DNA of 64,000 nt, taken from contig NZ_NFKT01000015.1 of assembly GCF_002160525.1 (NCBI RefSeq), positions 50,541-114,540 of the forward strand, given 5' to 3'. Position 1 is the stretch's first letter; each line of letters begins with the position of its first letter. The translations under genes and the position numbers were made by a program. The DNA comes from Lachnoclostridium sp. An169. GTDB taxonomy: Bacteria > Bacillota > Clostridia > Lachnospirales > Lachnospiraceae. Below are positions 51,010-59,864 of the stretch, piece after piece. The notes under the pieces are model-generated. The model searched no databases. It was not told the DNA's origin and saw only the letters and a list, made by a program, of their open reading frames with translations.

Positions 51010-52647
51010 TTACCAGCTCTTGAACTGTACGGGAGGACGGTACAGTCCGCCGGACCATTCCACAAGCTGTTCCATGTTCTGCGCGGCAAGAAGGCTCCGC
51101 TTCGCATCCGTCACACGGATACCGAGATCCCGTGGGAAAGCTACGATTCCTTCCCTTCGGAGCGCTTCCGTCTCCTCATTGCTGATCCCTCTTCCAAAGG
51201 GCGTCACTCCGGCAATCGCCTGAAGGGCTTTCCGCCGTTTTTCCCTGTCCTGCGTCAGATAGAGATAGGCAATCCCCTGCTCGGTCACCACATGCGTGAC
51301 GTCATCGCCGTAGATCATGACCGGTGCATTTGGCAGGTGGGCTTTCTTTCCGATCTCAACGGCGTCCAGTTTCTCCACGAATACCGGAGTAACGCCGGAA
51401 CCATATGTCTCAACCACCTGTACCACCAGTTTGCGTCCCATGCCAAGTTCATCGTCTCCCTGTCTCATATCCTGCCATGCCTTTGTGGAATGTCTTCTTC
51501 CGCCTGGATTATTTCCCATATTCGGGGCGCCGCCGAAACCGGAGAGCCTTCCGCTGGTCACGGTGGAAGAATTGCCGTACTCATCGATCTGCAGAGTGGA
51601 GCCGATAAAGAGGTCGATGGCGTAAAGTCCGGCAAGCTGTGTCAGCGTCCGGTTGGAGCGCAGGGAGCCGTCGCATCCGGTTGCAAAAATGTCGGACCGT
51701 GCCCGGATATACTGGTCCATCCCCAGTTCTCCTCCGAATGCGGATACACTTTTCACCCAACCGCTCTCGATGGCAGGAATCAGCGTGGGATGGGGATTCA
51801 GCGCCCAGTGGCTGCATATTTTCCCTTTCAGTCCCAGCTGTTCTCCGTATGTCGGAAGCAGCAGTTCGATGGCTGCCGTGTTGAATCCGATCCCGTGATT
51901 TAAAGACTGAACCCCATGTCTTGCATAGATTCCCTTGATGCACATCATAGCCATAAGGATCTGCAGTTCCGTGATGTTGCGGGGATCCCTGGTAAAAAGA
52001 GGCTTGATCTCGTAAGGTTCCGGTGACTCTACGATAAAGTCCACCCAGTCCCCGGGAATATCCACCCGGCTCACCCGGTCACGTATACGGTTTACCTGAG
52101 CGATCACAATGCCGTTTTTAAATGCCGTGGCTTCCACCAGCGTCGGAGTCTCCTCGGTATTCGGGCCGGTGTACAGGTTCCCCTCCGGGTCCGCCTCATC
52201 CGCCGCAACCAGACATATATCCGGAATCAGGTCGATAAAGAGCCGGGCGTAAAGCTCCACATAAGTATGGATAGCCCCCACTCTCAGTGTTTCGTCTTCG
52301 ATCATCTGTGCGATGCGCATGCTCTGGCTTCCTGCGTAGGAAAAATCGAGAAGGGAAGCCATCCCTTTCTCAAACAGGTTCAGATGTTCCGGACGGGATA
52401 CGCTGGGAATGACCATATGAAGATCATGGACTCTCTCAGGGTCACAGTTTTCCAGGGCTTCCGAGAGAAAAGACGCCTGTTTCTGATTGTCGCCCTCGAG
52501 AATAACCGTATCACCGGGGAACAGGATGTTTTCCAGAAATTCCGTCATTTTCTCTGTATCGATCTGCTTTCCTCTGCACAGCCCGTCAGCCTGTTCCAGA
52601 CGTTTCTTTTTTGTATCTCTTCTGACAGACCATTGCTGTTCTGACAT
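51010..52647 (-). CDS. mdcA: Malonate decarboxylase alpha subunit MdcA (acetyl-ACP:malonate ACP transferase)
   Basis: 545 residues that swap acetyl for malonyl on MdcC. Typical blocks: EGDNQKQASFLSEAL, AADEADPEGNLYTGPNTEETP in the N-half, and GGAPNMGNNPGGRRH in the C-half. It is the first gene of the leftward operon mdcA-C-DE-G-H-B. The order is that of Klebsiella with mdcB last. A run of in-frame overlaps makes co-transcription certain. Confidence 0.95.
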   Translation of the reverse strand: MSEQQWSVRRDTKKKRLEQADGLCRGKQIDTEKMTEFLENILFPGDTVILEGDNQKQASFLSEALENCDPERVHDLHMVIPSVSRPEHLNLFEKGMASLLDFSYAGSQSMRIAQMIEDETLRVGAIHTYVELYARLFIDLIPDICLVAADEADPEGNLYTGPNTEETPTLVEATAFKNGIVIAQVNRIRDRVSRVDIPGDWVDFIVESPEPYEIKPLFTRDPRNITELQILMAMMCIKGIYARHGVQSLNHGIGFNTAAIELLLPTYGEQLGLKGKICSHWALNPHPTLIPAIESGWVKSVSAFGGELGMDQYIRARSDIFATGCDGSLRSNRTLTQLAGLYAIDLFIGSTLQIDEYGNSSTVTSGRLSGFGGAPNMGNNPGGRRHSTKAWQDMRQGDDELGMGRKLVVQVVETYGSGVTPVFVEKLDAVEIGKKAHLPNAPVMIYGDDVTHVVTEQGIAYLYLTQDREKRRKALQAIAGVTPFGRGISNEETEALRREGIVAFPRDLGIRVTDAKRSLLAAQNMEQLVEWSGGLYRPPVQFKSW

Positions 52648-52882
52648 AATATCTCAACACCTTTCTTTCTGAATTTTTTAAGGTTGGATCTGTTTTCTGA
52701 TTTCAGGATAAAACTTTTCATTCATTCTGTAAAATTATATTTATTTATATATCTATATCGATTTGGTTATCAAAAATAGCATAACGTTTCAGTAAAGAAG
52801 TGCGTCTGTTCTTGTTATTTCTTCGAGCAGATGATAGAATGTGTTTAGTTGATGACAAACTGAAAAGAGGTGCTCAGACGAC

Positions 52883-54187
52883 ATGAAACGTTCCGAAAAG
52901 ATGAAACTGCCGGTGGGGATTGAAAATTTTGAAGAAATACGCAGAGAAGGATTTTACTATGTGGATAAGACTGGTATGATCCGGGAACTTTTAACCAGCT
53001 GGGGAAAAGTCAATCTTTTTACCCGTCCCAGACGGTTTGGGAAATCATTGAATATGAGCATGCTTCGTTCCTTTCTGGAACTCGGCTGCGACAGGACACT
53101 GTTTGATGGCCTGGAGATTTCAAGAGATAAAGAACTCTGTGATCAGTACATGGGGAAGTTCCCGGTAATCTCTGTCAGCCTGAAAAGTGTAAACGGGACG
53201 GATTTCCGCACTGCCAGATCGCTGATCTGTTCTGTCATCGGAAACGAAGCCATGCGCTTTTATGATCTGTTGGACAGCAGGATGTTGAACAGCGAAGAAA
53301 AAACTATTTACCGTCAGCTTATTACAGCCGATACCGCAGACAGCGGAATGTTTGTAATGTCTGACGCCGCTCTGATGGGAAGTCTGAGAACCCTTTCTGC
53401 TCTTCTGCAGAAGCATTACGGTCAGAAGGTGATCATACTGATCGATGAGTATGACGTCCCCCTTGCAAAAGCAAACGAAAACGGATATTACGACGAAATG
53501 ATCTCTTTGATCCGCAATATATTCGAACAGGCGCTGAAGACAAATGAATCTCTCTATTTTGCCGTACTGACCGGATGCCTTAGAGTTTCAAAGGAAAGTA
53601 TATTTACCGGATTAAACAATCCGAAGGTCCGATCTATTCTGGATGTCCAGTTCGATGAATATTTTGGATTTACAGACACGGAGGTAAAGGGGATTCTGGA
53701 ATATTACGGTATATCGGATGCCTATCATGATGTGCGTGAATGGTATGACGGATATCATTTCGGCAGTACAGATGTTTACTGCCCCTGGGATGTGATCAGC
53801 TACTGCGATCAGAAGTTAAGCGACCCGGATCTCTATCCGGAATCTTACTGGTCAAATACAAGCAGCAACGATATTATAAGGCATTTACTGGAAATGGCTT
53901 CTGCAAACACAAGAAATGAAATCGAAAAACTGATTGCAGGAGAATTTATAACAAAGGAAATCCGCAATGAACTGACTTATAAAGATATTTACAGTTCAAT
54001 AGAAAATGTGTGGAGCGTTCTTTTTATGACCGGATACCTGACCCAATGCGGAATGCCGGACCGGAAGAACCGCAGTTTACTTAATCTTATGATACCCAAC
54101 GAAGAGATCCGCAATATTTTTGTCACGCAGATCCAGGGGTGGATGCAGAAGGTTGGAAATACGATGACGGATCATAAAGAAATCTGA
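52883..54187 (+). CDS. AAA-ATPase / DUF1703 protein, C-terminally truncated
   Basis: 434 residues. The AAA domain is the DUF1703-linked type: FYYVDKTGMIRELLT, RPRRFGKSLNMSML (P-loop like), and Walker B VIILIDEYDVPLAKA. Full-length relatives are usually more than 500 residues and end in a PD-(D/E)XK domain. Here the protein stops after IRNIFVTQIQGWMQK and the nuclease part is missing. Upstream GAGG and a -10-like AT-rich tract are present. Likely a decayed copy of a multi-copy gene family. Confidence 0.75.
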   Translation: MKRSEKMKLPVGIENFEEIRREGFYYVDKTGMIRELLTSWGKVNLFTRPRRFGKSLNMSMLRSFLELGCDRTLFDGLEISRDKELCDQYMGKFPVISVSLKSVNGTDFRTARSLICSVIGNEAMRFYDLLDSRMLNSEEKTIYRQLITADTADSGMFVMSDAALMGSLRTLSALLQKHYGQKVIILIDEYDVPLAKANENGYYDEMISLIRNIFEQALKTNESLYFAVLTGCLRVSKESIFTGLNNPKVRSILDVQFDEYFGFTDTEVKGILEYYGISDAYHDVREWYDGYHFGSTDVYCPWDVISYCDQKLSDPDLYPESYWSNTSSNDIIRHLLEMASANTRNEIEKLIAGEFITKEIRNELTYKDIYSSIENVWSVLFMTGYLTQCGMPDRKNRSLLNLMIPNEEIRNIFVTQIQGWMQKVGNTMTDHKEI

Positions 54188-54206
54188 GCCGGCGACTTAT
54201 TCTGCC

Positions 54207-54236
54207 CCTGGCGAAAGAATAGGTATTATCGCCAGG
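54207..54236. terminator. Hairpin after the truncated DUF1703 gene
   Basis: CCTGGCGA / TCGCCAGG form a perfect eight-base stem with a 14-base loop, 20 bp after the stop. No T-run follows on the plus strand, so termination is uncertain. Confidence 0.45.
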
Positions 54237-54311
54237 AGCAGGACCAAAATCAAGAAATCAAATCGGTTCGAACCTACTCTTCTTCTCTTGTCAAGAAACT
54301 CCATTTTCTTT

Positions 54312-54842
54312 TCACATTTGTGCATTCTTTTTCTGGTATTTTCTGTAAGCCTTCCTCTCCCTGCGCAGACTTTTCCGCAGTTCTTTCTTAGGCATATTCA
54401 GATATTTCTCCCGCAGATCCTTCCCGGACTGTCCGGTCTCCATATCCGTCATGATCCACTGAACAGCGTTTTCTTCCCGAAGTTTATACTTTTCGAGAAT
54501 ATAGCGGATATAGATATGAGCCACATGATAGCCTCTCTTTTCCATATCATCCTGAGCGGAACGGATCGCAGCCAGTTCCCGCTGTCCTCCTGTCACCATG
54601 ATCATATGATCACCTTTTTTGTCCGCTACTACTCTCCAGATGACATGGGATACATCGTATGGCACTTTTCCATTCTCGCTTTCAAACAGGAATCCCAGTC
54701 TGCCGCCGGTTGCAAAAATCAGCTTTTTGTCCTGATATTCCGAAATTTTCCTGCACTCCACATTTTCCTGCGCTGCAAATCTGGCGGCCCCGTCACAGCA
54801 GCTCTTTTTTGTGTCTTCATAAAAAATAATTGTTTTTTCCAT
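54312..54842 (-). CDS. Flavodoxin-like protein of unknown function (176 aa)
   Basis: Opens MEKTIIFYED with TKKS, then ATGGRLGFLFE, and MIMVTGGQRE. These alternating strand-loop signatures recall the small flavodoxin-fold proteins of Clostridia, but the FMN phosphate loop is not clear. The C-terminal ~40 residues are strongly basic and helical (KKELRKSLRRERKAYRKYQKK). ATG 54842 follows AAAGGAGA by eight bases. Gene next to a MarR regulator in the same direction. Confidence 0.55.
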   Translation of the reverse strand: MEKTIIFYEDTKKSCCDGAARFAAQENVECRKISEYQDKKLIFATGGRLGFLFESENGKVPYDVSHVIWRVVADKKGDHMIMVTGGQRELAAIRSAQDDMEKRGYHVAHIYIRYILEKYKLREENAVQWIMTDMETGQSGKDLREKYLNMPKKELRKSLRRERKAYRKYQKKNAQM

Positions 54843-54953
54843 ACCCATCTTCTCCTTTCCTGCCGGTTGAACTCCGGATGTGAAATATTTTATTTTTAAA
54901 CCTTATGAATACAAAGACGAGTGCCCGAATCTTACTCCAGGCACTCTGCTGAT

Positions 54954-55385
54954 TTACAGAACTTTTTCTATATTCCGGTTCATCTTTTTCGCTACGGTGG
55001 AAAGAACCTTCTGTTCCTCTTCCGTCACGCCGTCCATGATGATCTCCCAGACTATTTTGGAAATCTTCTCAATCTTGCGGATTACGGCGTCCGCCTCTTC
55101 GGTCAGATAATTATGCGTACATCTTCTGTCATTGAGATCCTGCTCCATCTTCACATAACCGAGTTTCTGCAGCCGGCTTAAGGACTGAGAAATGTGTCCC
55201 CGCGTAAACATATTGAGCTGCATGATGTCCTTCGACGTATTATGCTCATGGGAATGTTTCAGGTAAAGCAGAATCTGCATGTCGATCCTGTACAGCCCGT
55301 ACTCTGTCTCTATGGGCTTCATCTCTTTCTCGAGCAGGCGGCGGAACTGCATTCCATACAGCAGTGTATCCAGTGAATAATTCAT
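54954..55385 (-). CDS. MarR-family transcriptional regulator
   Basis: 143 residues with helix-turn-helix centre (TSKDIMQLNMFTRGHISQSLSRL) and wing DLNDRRCTHNYLTEEA. Start ATG 55385 follows GGAGGGG. It precedes a flavodoxin-like gene in the same direction and may control it. Confidence 0.88.
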   Translation of the reverse strand: MNYSLDTLLYGMQFRRLLEKEMKPIETEYGLYRIDMQILLYLKHSHEHNTSKDIMQLNMFTRGHISQSLSRLQKLGYVKMEQDLNDRRCTHNYLTEEADAVIRKIEKISKIVWEIIMDGVTEEEQKVLSTVAKKMNRNIEKVL

Positions 55386-55523
55386 TTTCCCCTCCAGGAT
55401 AAATCCTTGTTTAATCGTTTGCAATTTGATTTACTATTAAACTATTTATAATATAAATGGAAAATGAACTTTTGTCAAGAGCCGCCTCAGGAGAAAATGC
55501 CTGTTAGACATTGCATTTCCGTA

Positions 55524-57722
55524 CTAACACTGCGCTTCTTTCTTCGCACTGCTGTAGAAAATATAGCTTCCCGGCGCTGCGTCATAAGTCTTGCCTGCGA
55601 TCACGATCTCCGCCTCTACCGGAACATCGATCTCATAGCGGAAACTGCCGTTTTCCTGATACCATCCTGAGCGGATATGTCCGTGTCTTGTATCGAGAGA
55701 AGCTTCGAACCACTCCAGACGGGAGTCCGGAACCGGGGCGATCCTTACCTTTTCATAGCCAGGCGCTTCCTCCACCGGTTTGATTCCCGCCATTACGCCG
55801 TACATCCAGTCTGCGACGGAACCGTAAGCGTAATGATTATAGGAGTTCATGTCACTGCTCCAGAAATCCCCGTTTTCCTTAATGCCATCCCAGTGTTCCC
55901 AGATCGTGGTTGCCCCTTTTGTCACCGGATAGAGCCAGGACGGATACTCCTGTCTGAGAAGCAGGGTGTAGGCAAGCTCCTCATAACCGTTTTCACTCAG
56001 CACATGGAGCAGATAAGGCGTCCCCACAAATCCGGTCTGCAGATGGCATCCGCAGGACTGAATCATATCCGCCAGCTGTGCACTCACTTTTTCTCTCTGC
56101 TCTGTCAGGTCAAAATGAAGGGCGAGAACACATTCTGTCTGAGTTTTACATTCCCCGAAAGTGCGAAGGAAAGTATCCCGGCAGGTGTGATAAAGTTCCT
56201 CATAAGACCGTGTATCCTTTCCTAGTACTTTACCGGCTTTAATCACCAGCATGATTGCGTGTGTATAGAATGCGCTGGCAATAAAGTCGTCCCGGCTTGC
56301 CCCCTTGTAGCTTCCCTCTTCCGCATCCAGTCCGAGCCAGTCTCCGAAATGGGTGCCTCCGGTCCAGAGTCCCGGCGTTGTGGTGTGTTCCGTTATATAG
56401 CGCACCCATCCGCACATGGAGGAATACTGTCTCTCCAGGATCTCTTTATTTCCATATGCCAGATAGACCTCCCAGGGAACGATAACCGCCGCGTCACCCC
56501 AGGCAGTGCTCGGATCATCAGCTTTTAAAAGATCCGGAATTACAAATCCCACGTATCCGTCTGCCCCCTGATCCGCTGCCAGATCACCGAGCCATTTGGT
56601 ATAGAATTTTTCTGTGTCAAAGTTATAGGCCGCTGTCTTTGCAAAGGCCTGTGCATCTCCCGTCCATCCGAGACGCTCGTCTCTCTGCGGGCAGTCTGTG
56701 GGAACATCCAGGAAATTATCTTTCTGGGACCAGAAGATGTTCTCGATCAGCCGGTTTAAAAGCGGGTCGGATGAACGCAGACTGCCGGTCCGCTTTATAT
56801 CCGAGTATACTGCAATTGCAGTAAATGCATCCGGACTTACATGCTCCGGTCCGCCCGGGAATGCGTTGACACGGATATAGCGGAATCCGTAAAATGTCAG
56901 TCTCGGCTTATATGTCTGCTGTCCCTCGCGGCAGGTATACCTGTATAACGCTTTTGCAGACCGGTAGTTTTCTGTATAGAAATTCCCGTTTTTATCCATT
57001 ACTTCCGCGAAAGAAAGATCAACTACGTCGCCTTTTTCCGCATTCACTGAAATCTCCACATACCCGGTAATCTCCTGCCCGAAATCGACCACAACTTCGC
57101 CTGCAGGGGTACGGAAGATTTCCTTTGGGACAAGGCGCTCATGTTCGCGAACTTCCTCCCCTTCCTGCGGGATCAGATGGTCAAATGGGCCGTCGAACTC
57201 TTCCGTTTCTTCCGGAGCACTCTGCTCTGCAGCGGCATCACAGATTTCTCCGTCGTAGATCTCGGAAAACCGGATACTGCTTTCCCGTACCTTCCATGTG
57301 CTGTCGGAAAGAACCTGTGTACAGGTCCCGTCACTGTACTCGATATCCAACTGAACAAGAAGTCCGGCAGGATTCTTCTGAAGTTCCTGCTGCGCCGGAG
57401 AACTCTGCCATCCCACAAGTCTTCCACGGTACCATCCTTTTCCGACAAGCACAGTAAAACAGTTCCCTGTTCCCGGCATGTTCAGCAGTTTTGTGACATC
57501 ATATTCCTGATACTGAAGACGGTGCTCATAGGTAGTCCAACCGGGAGCCATGATAAATTCTCCTACTCTCTTTCCGTTAATTGCCGCCTCATATACACCG
57601 AGGGCGGTGATTTTCAGCACCGCTTTCGCTACTTCCTTTCCGCAAGAAAATGTCCGGTGGAATTCCGGTACTACATCCCCCATATCTTTCTGCGGTTTAA
57701 TCCATTTTGCTTTCCATTCCAT
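55524..57722 (-). CDS. GH78 alpha-L-rhamnosidase
   Basis: 732 residues. N-terminal beta domains (WKAKWIKPQ, GVYEAAINGKRVGEFIMAPGWT) and the (alpha/alpha)6 catalytic barrel starting near 330. The motif DCPQRDERLGWTGD contains the general acid Glu, and WGDAAVIVPWEVYLAYG and WEHWDGIKENG follow. It releases L-rhamnose from glycosides or oligosaccharides. No signal peptide, so cytoplasmic. Start ATG 57722 follows GGGTGG. Divergent from an AraC gene with shared operators. Confidence 0.93.
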   Translation of the reverse strand: MEWKAKWIKPQKDMGDVVPEFHRTFSCGKEVAKAVLKITALGVYEAAINGKRVGEFIMAPGWTTYEHRLQYQEYDVTKLLNMPGTGNCFTVLVGKGWYRGRLVGWQSSPAQQELQKNPAGLLVQLDIEYSDGTCTQVLSDSTWKVRESSIRFSEIYDGEICDAAAEQSAPEETEEFDGPFDHLIPQEGEEVREHERLVPKEIFRTPAGEVVVDFGQEITGYVEISVNAEKGDVVDLSFAEVMDKNGNFYTENYRSAKALYRYTCREGQQTYKPRLTFYGFRYIRVNAFPGGPEHVSPDAFTAIAVYSDIKRTGSLRSSDPLLNRLIENIFWSQKDNFLDVPTDCPQRDERLGWTGDAQAFAKTAAYNFDTEKFYTKWLGDLAADQGADGYVGFVIPDLLKADDPSTAWGDAAVIVPWEVYLAYGNKEILERQYSSMCGWVRYITEHTTTPGLWTGGTHFGDWLGLDAEEGSYKGASRDDFIASAFYTHAIMLVIKAGKVLGKDTRSYEELYHTCRDTFLRTFGECKTQTECVLALHFDLTEQREKVSAQLADMIQSCGCHLQTGFVGTPYLLHVLSENGYEELAYTLLLRQEYPSWLYPVTKGATTIWEHWDGIKENGDFWSSDMNSYNHYAYGSVADWMYGVMAGIKPVEEAPGYEKVRIAPVPDSRLEWFEASLDTRHGHIRSGWYQENGSFRYEIDVPVEAEIVIAGKTYDAAPGSYIFYSSAKKEAQC

Positions 57723-57789
57723 GATTGCCACCCTGTCCTTTCTCAGTTTCATATATTTTTGCGGTCCGCTTTTAATTTCTGATGGATTA

Positions 57790-57819
57790 ATTATAGTCGT
57801 CCAAAAGATCAACCTTCAA
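57790..57819 (-). promoter_or_regulatory. Predicted promoter of the GH78 gene
   Basis: Minus strand -35 TTGAAG (57814-57819), 18-bp spacer, -10 TATAAT (57790-57795). The first AraC-type repeat (57817-57833) overlaps the -35, as for class II activation. Confidence 0.7.
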
Positions 57820-57856
57820 TGACTTGTCGGAATCAATTTCATTGACTTTTCGGAAT
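57817..57856. promoter_or_regulatory. AraC-type direct-repeat operator between GH78 and its regulator
   Basis: CAATGACTTGTCGGAAT (57817-57833) and CATTGACTTTTCGGAAT (57840-57856) are 17-base direct repeats with 15 of 17 matches, 23 bp apart. Direct repeats of about two helix turns are typical of AraC-family sites. Confidence 0.75.
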
Positions 57857-57864
57857 ACAAAAGC

Positions 57865-57893
57865 TTGTAATTCAAAAACTGCAGTGGTACTAT
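57865..57893 (+). promoter_or_regulatory. Predicted promoter of the araC gene (GH78 pair)
   Basis: -35 TTGTAA (57865-57870), 17-bp spacer, extended -10 TGGTACTAT with TACTAT at 57888-57893. It lies 49 bp upstream of the TTG start and next to the direct repeats. Confidence 0.7.
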
Positions 57894-57941
57894 TTTTCAG
57901 GGAAGCTTTTTTCGGGAATTTTAAGACAGGAGGACAAGATA

Positions 57942-58970
57942 TTGAACTACGAGATGGTAATTGACAGCCTGAATGCGTGGCAGCCGGACGAATGTCTGTT
58001 CCGCGATTCTTACCGCGTAAAGAAGGGGGAACTGTCTTTTGATCTGTTTGTCCGGAAATATGCGGCGGATCCCGATGGCATCCGTTATGCCATGTATCAG
58101 GAGAATTCTCCGGCGACGCTTCTGGAAAATGATTTCATACACAGCGGAAGGGATGTTGTGATCAGCAAATCCGCCCGCTATGCCCCCATGTTTTTCCATG
58201 ATCACGCTTTCTTTGAACTGATCTATGTGCTGACAGGTCAGTGCGTGCAGCATTTCCGAACACAGCAGTTCGATCTCAATGCAGGGGATCTCTGTATTCT
58301 TGCGACAGGCGTCAAGCACAGCATCGAGGTAAACAGTGACAGTATTGTGCTGAATCTTCTGATCCGTCAGAGTACATTTATGGATATTTTCATGAATACG
58401 ATCCGGGATAAAACCCAGTTGTCCCAGTTTTTCTTTAACAACCTTTATACAAGAAACAAGATCGATTACATGCTTTTTCATACCGATGGAGATGAGGTAA
58501 TCCGAAACTATATCCTTGACATGTATTCGGAGCAGCTGATGATGGACGAGTATTCCAACCGGATTATCTGCAGTCTGATGACGATCTTCTTTACCCAGCT
58601 GATGCGGCGCCACAGGAAAGATCTTGTACTCCCGGGAGTCCGCTGCCAGAAAGGAAACTATGAAGCTGAGATTCTGGACTATATGATAAACGGTTTCGCG
58701 AACGCGTCTCTGGAAGACCTGGCGTGCCGTCTGCATTTTTCCAGGCAGCACTGCTCCCGAATGATAAAAGATATCTTCGGCTGCACATTCTCCGACCTGC
58801 TGACAAATATCCGGATTCAGGAAGGACGGAACCTGTTGGGCTCCACTTCCTTAAGCATTGCCTCTGTCAGTGAAAAGACAGGGTATAAAAATCCAGAGAC
58901 ATTTATCCGGGCTTTTAAAAAGCATGTGGGATGTACTCCGGCTGAATATCGGAAAAAGAGACATTTCTGA
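57942..58970 (+). CDS. AraC-family regulator with cupin sensor domain
   Basis: 342 residues. The cupin region has HDHAFFELIYVLTGQC and ILATGVKHSIEV, and the C-terminal HTH has ASLEDLACRLHFSRQHCSRMI and SIASVSEKTGYKNPETFIRAF. TTG 57942 follows AGGAGG by seven bases; ATG 57954 is the fallback. It is divergent from GH78, with two direct repeats between, so it is its likely activator, perhaps rhamnose-responsive. Confidence 0.88.
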   Translation: MNYEMVIDSLNAWQPDECLFRDSYRVKKGELSFDLFVRKYAADPDGIRYAMYQENSPATLLENDFIHSGRDVVISKSARYAPMFFHDHAFFELIYVLTGQCVQHFRTQQFDLNAGDLCILATGVKHSIEVNSDSIVLNLLIRQSTFMDIFMNTIRDKTQLSQFFFNNLYTRNKIDYMLFHTDGDEVIRNYILDMYSEQLMMDEYSNRIICSLMTIFFTQLMRRHRKDLVLPGVRCQKGNYEAEILDYMINGFANASLEDLACRLHFSRQHCSRMIKDIFGCTFSDLLTNIRIQEGRNLLGSTSLSIASVSEKTGYKNPETFIRAFKKHVGCTPAEYRKKRHF

Positions 58971-59828
58971 TCAGGAAAATTCCGTCTCATGTTCTTTAAA
59001 GAAATCATAATACTGCCGGACATTTTCCAGTTCCGTCCAGCGTTTTACATCTACGGGGTCACTGTCCAGATCGTAGATCTTCGCTCCGCGCATAGCGAGA
59101 AGAAACGGCGAATGGGTGGAGATTACAAGCTGACATCCGAAGAAACGAGCCGAGTCTTCAAGAAATTTCACAAGTTCTCTCTGCTTTTCCGGAGAAAGGC
59201 TGTTCTCCGGCTCATCCAGGAGAAACAGACCGTTGTCAGTGAGCTTCTCGGAAAAATAGAGAAAAGCACTCTCCCCGTTTGAATACTCCCGGACATTATC
59301 CATCAGTTCCGAGCGCACATACTTCGACTGCGTGAGCTTTCTTGCCTTTCGAACTTTTTTCAGGGTTTCGTAATCATCCAGGGACCGCATCCGGAAATCG
59401 GAATACTTCGCATCGAGGTAATCGTCAAACAGTTCTTCTTTCTTCCGGTCGATCCCCTCATTCATGCTGCGGATATCCAGCATGTAGTCGAACACGTCGT
59501 CGCTTGTGATGACCCGGCTGTTCTGCGGGATCTCGCCTCTGAGCCCGCAACGGCAGAGTTTCAGATAGTCCTCATAAAAGTTGGAATGATTAAAGCGTCT
59601 GTCCCGGGAGATCCGGAGCTTCTCCGCGATCACATTCAGGGCAGTCGTCTTGCCGCTACCGTTTCCGCCGTACAGGATCGTCACCGGATCGAAATCGATT
59701 CGGTGGAAATGGTGCCGGGACAGGATCTGAAAGGGGTAATAGGTATCGTAGCAGGTTCGTTTCTGCCTGAGGAAAAACTCAAATTCCTCATCGCTGTCCG
59801 GGAATGTAAAATAGTCAAGGTATATCAT
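58971..59828 (-). CDS. AAA / ABC-type ATPase (OLD-like)
   Basis: 285 residues. Walker A GGNGSGKTTALN at ~57, a long helical centre, the signature-like NGESAFLYFSE, Walker B GLFLLDEPENSLSP and the switch ISTHSPF. It resembles AAA_21-type proteins that occur alone or with nucleases. No nuclease partner is adjacent, so its role is not known. Stop abuts the convergent araC stop. Confidence 0.75.
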   Translation of the reverse strand: MIYLDYFTFPDSDEEFEFFLRQKRTCYDTYYPFQILSRHHFHRIDFDPVTILYGGNGSGKTTALNVIAEKLRISRDRRFNHSNFYEDYLKLCRCGLRGEIPQNSRVITSDDVFDYMLDIRSMNEGIDRKKEELFDDYLDAKYSDFRMRSLDDYETLKKVRKARKLTQSKYVRSELMDNVREYSNGESAFLYFSEKLTDNGLFLLDEPENSLSPEKQRELVKFLEDSARFFGCQLVISTHSPFLLAMRGAKIYDLDSDPVDVKRWTELENVRQYYDFFKEHETEFS

Positions 59829-59864
59829 TGCGGTAACTCCTCACTCGTTCCGTAAACGTTTTTT

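Noticed and set aside
54265..54274. GGTTCGAACC, the look of a tRNA T-loop or attachment site
   Set aside because: No acceptor, D or anticodon stems could be folded around it on either strand.
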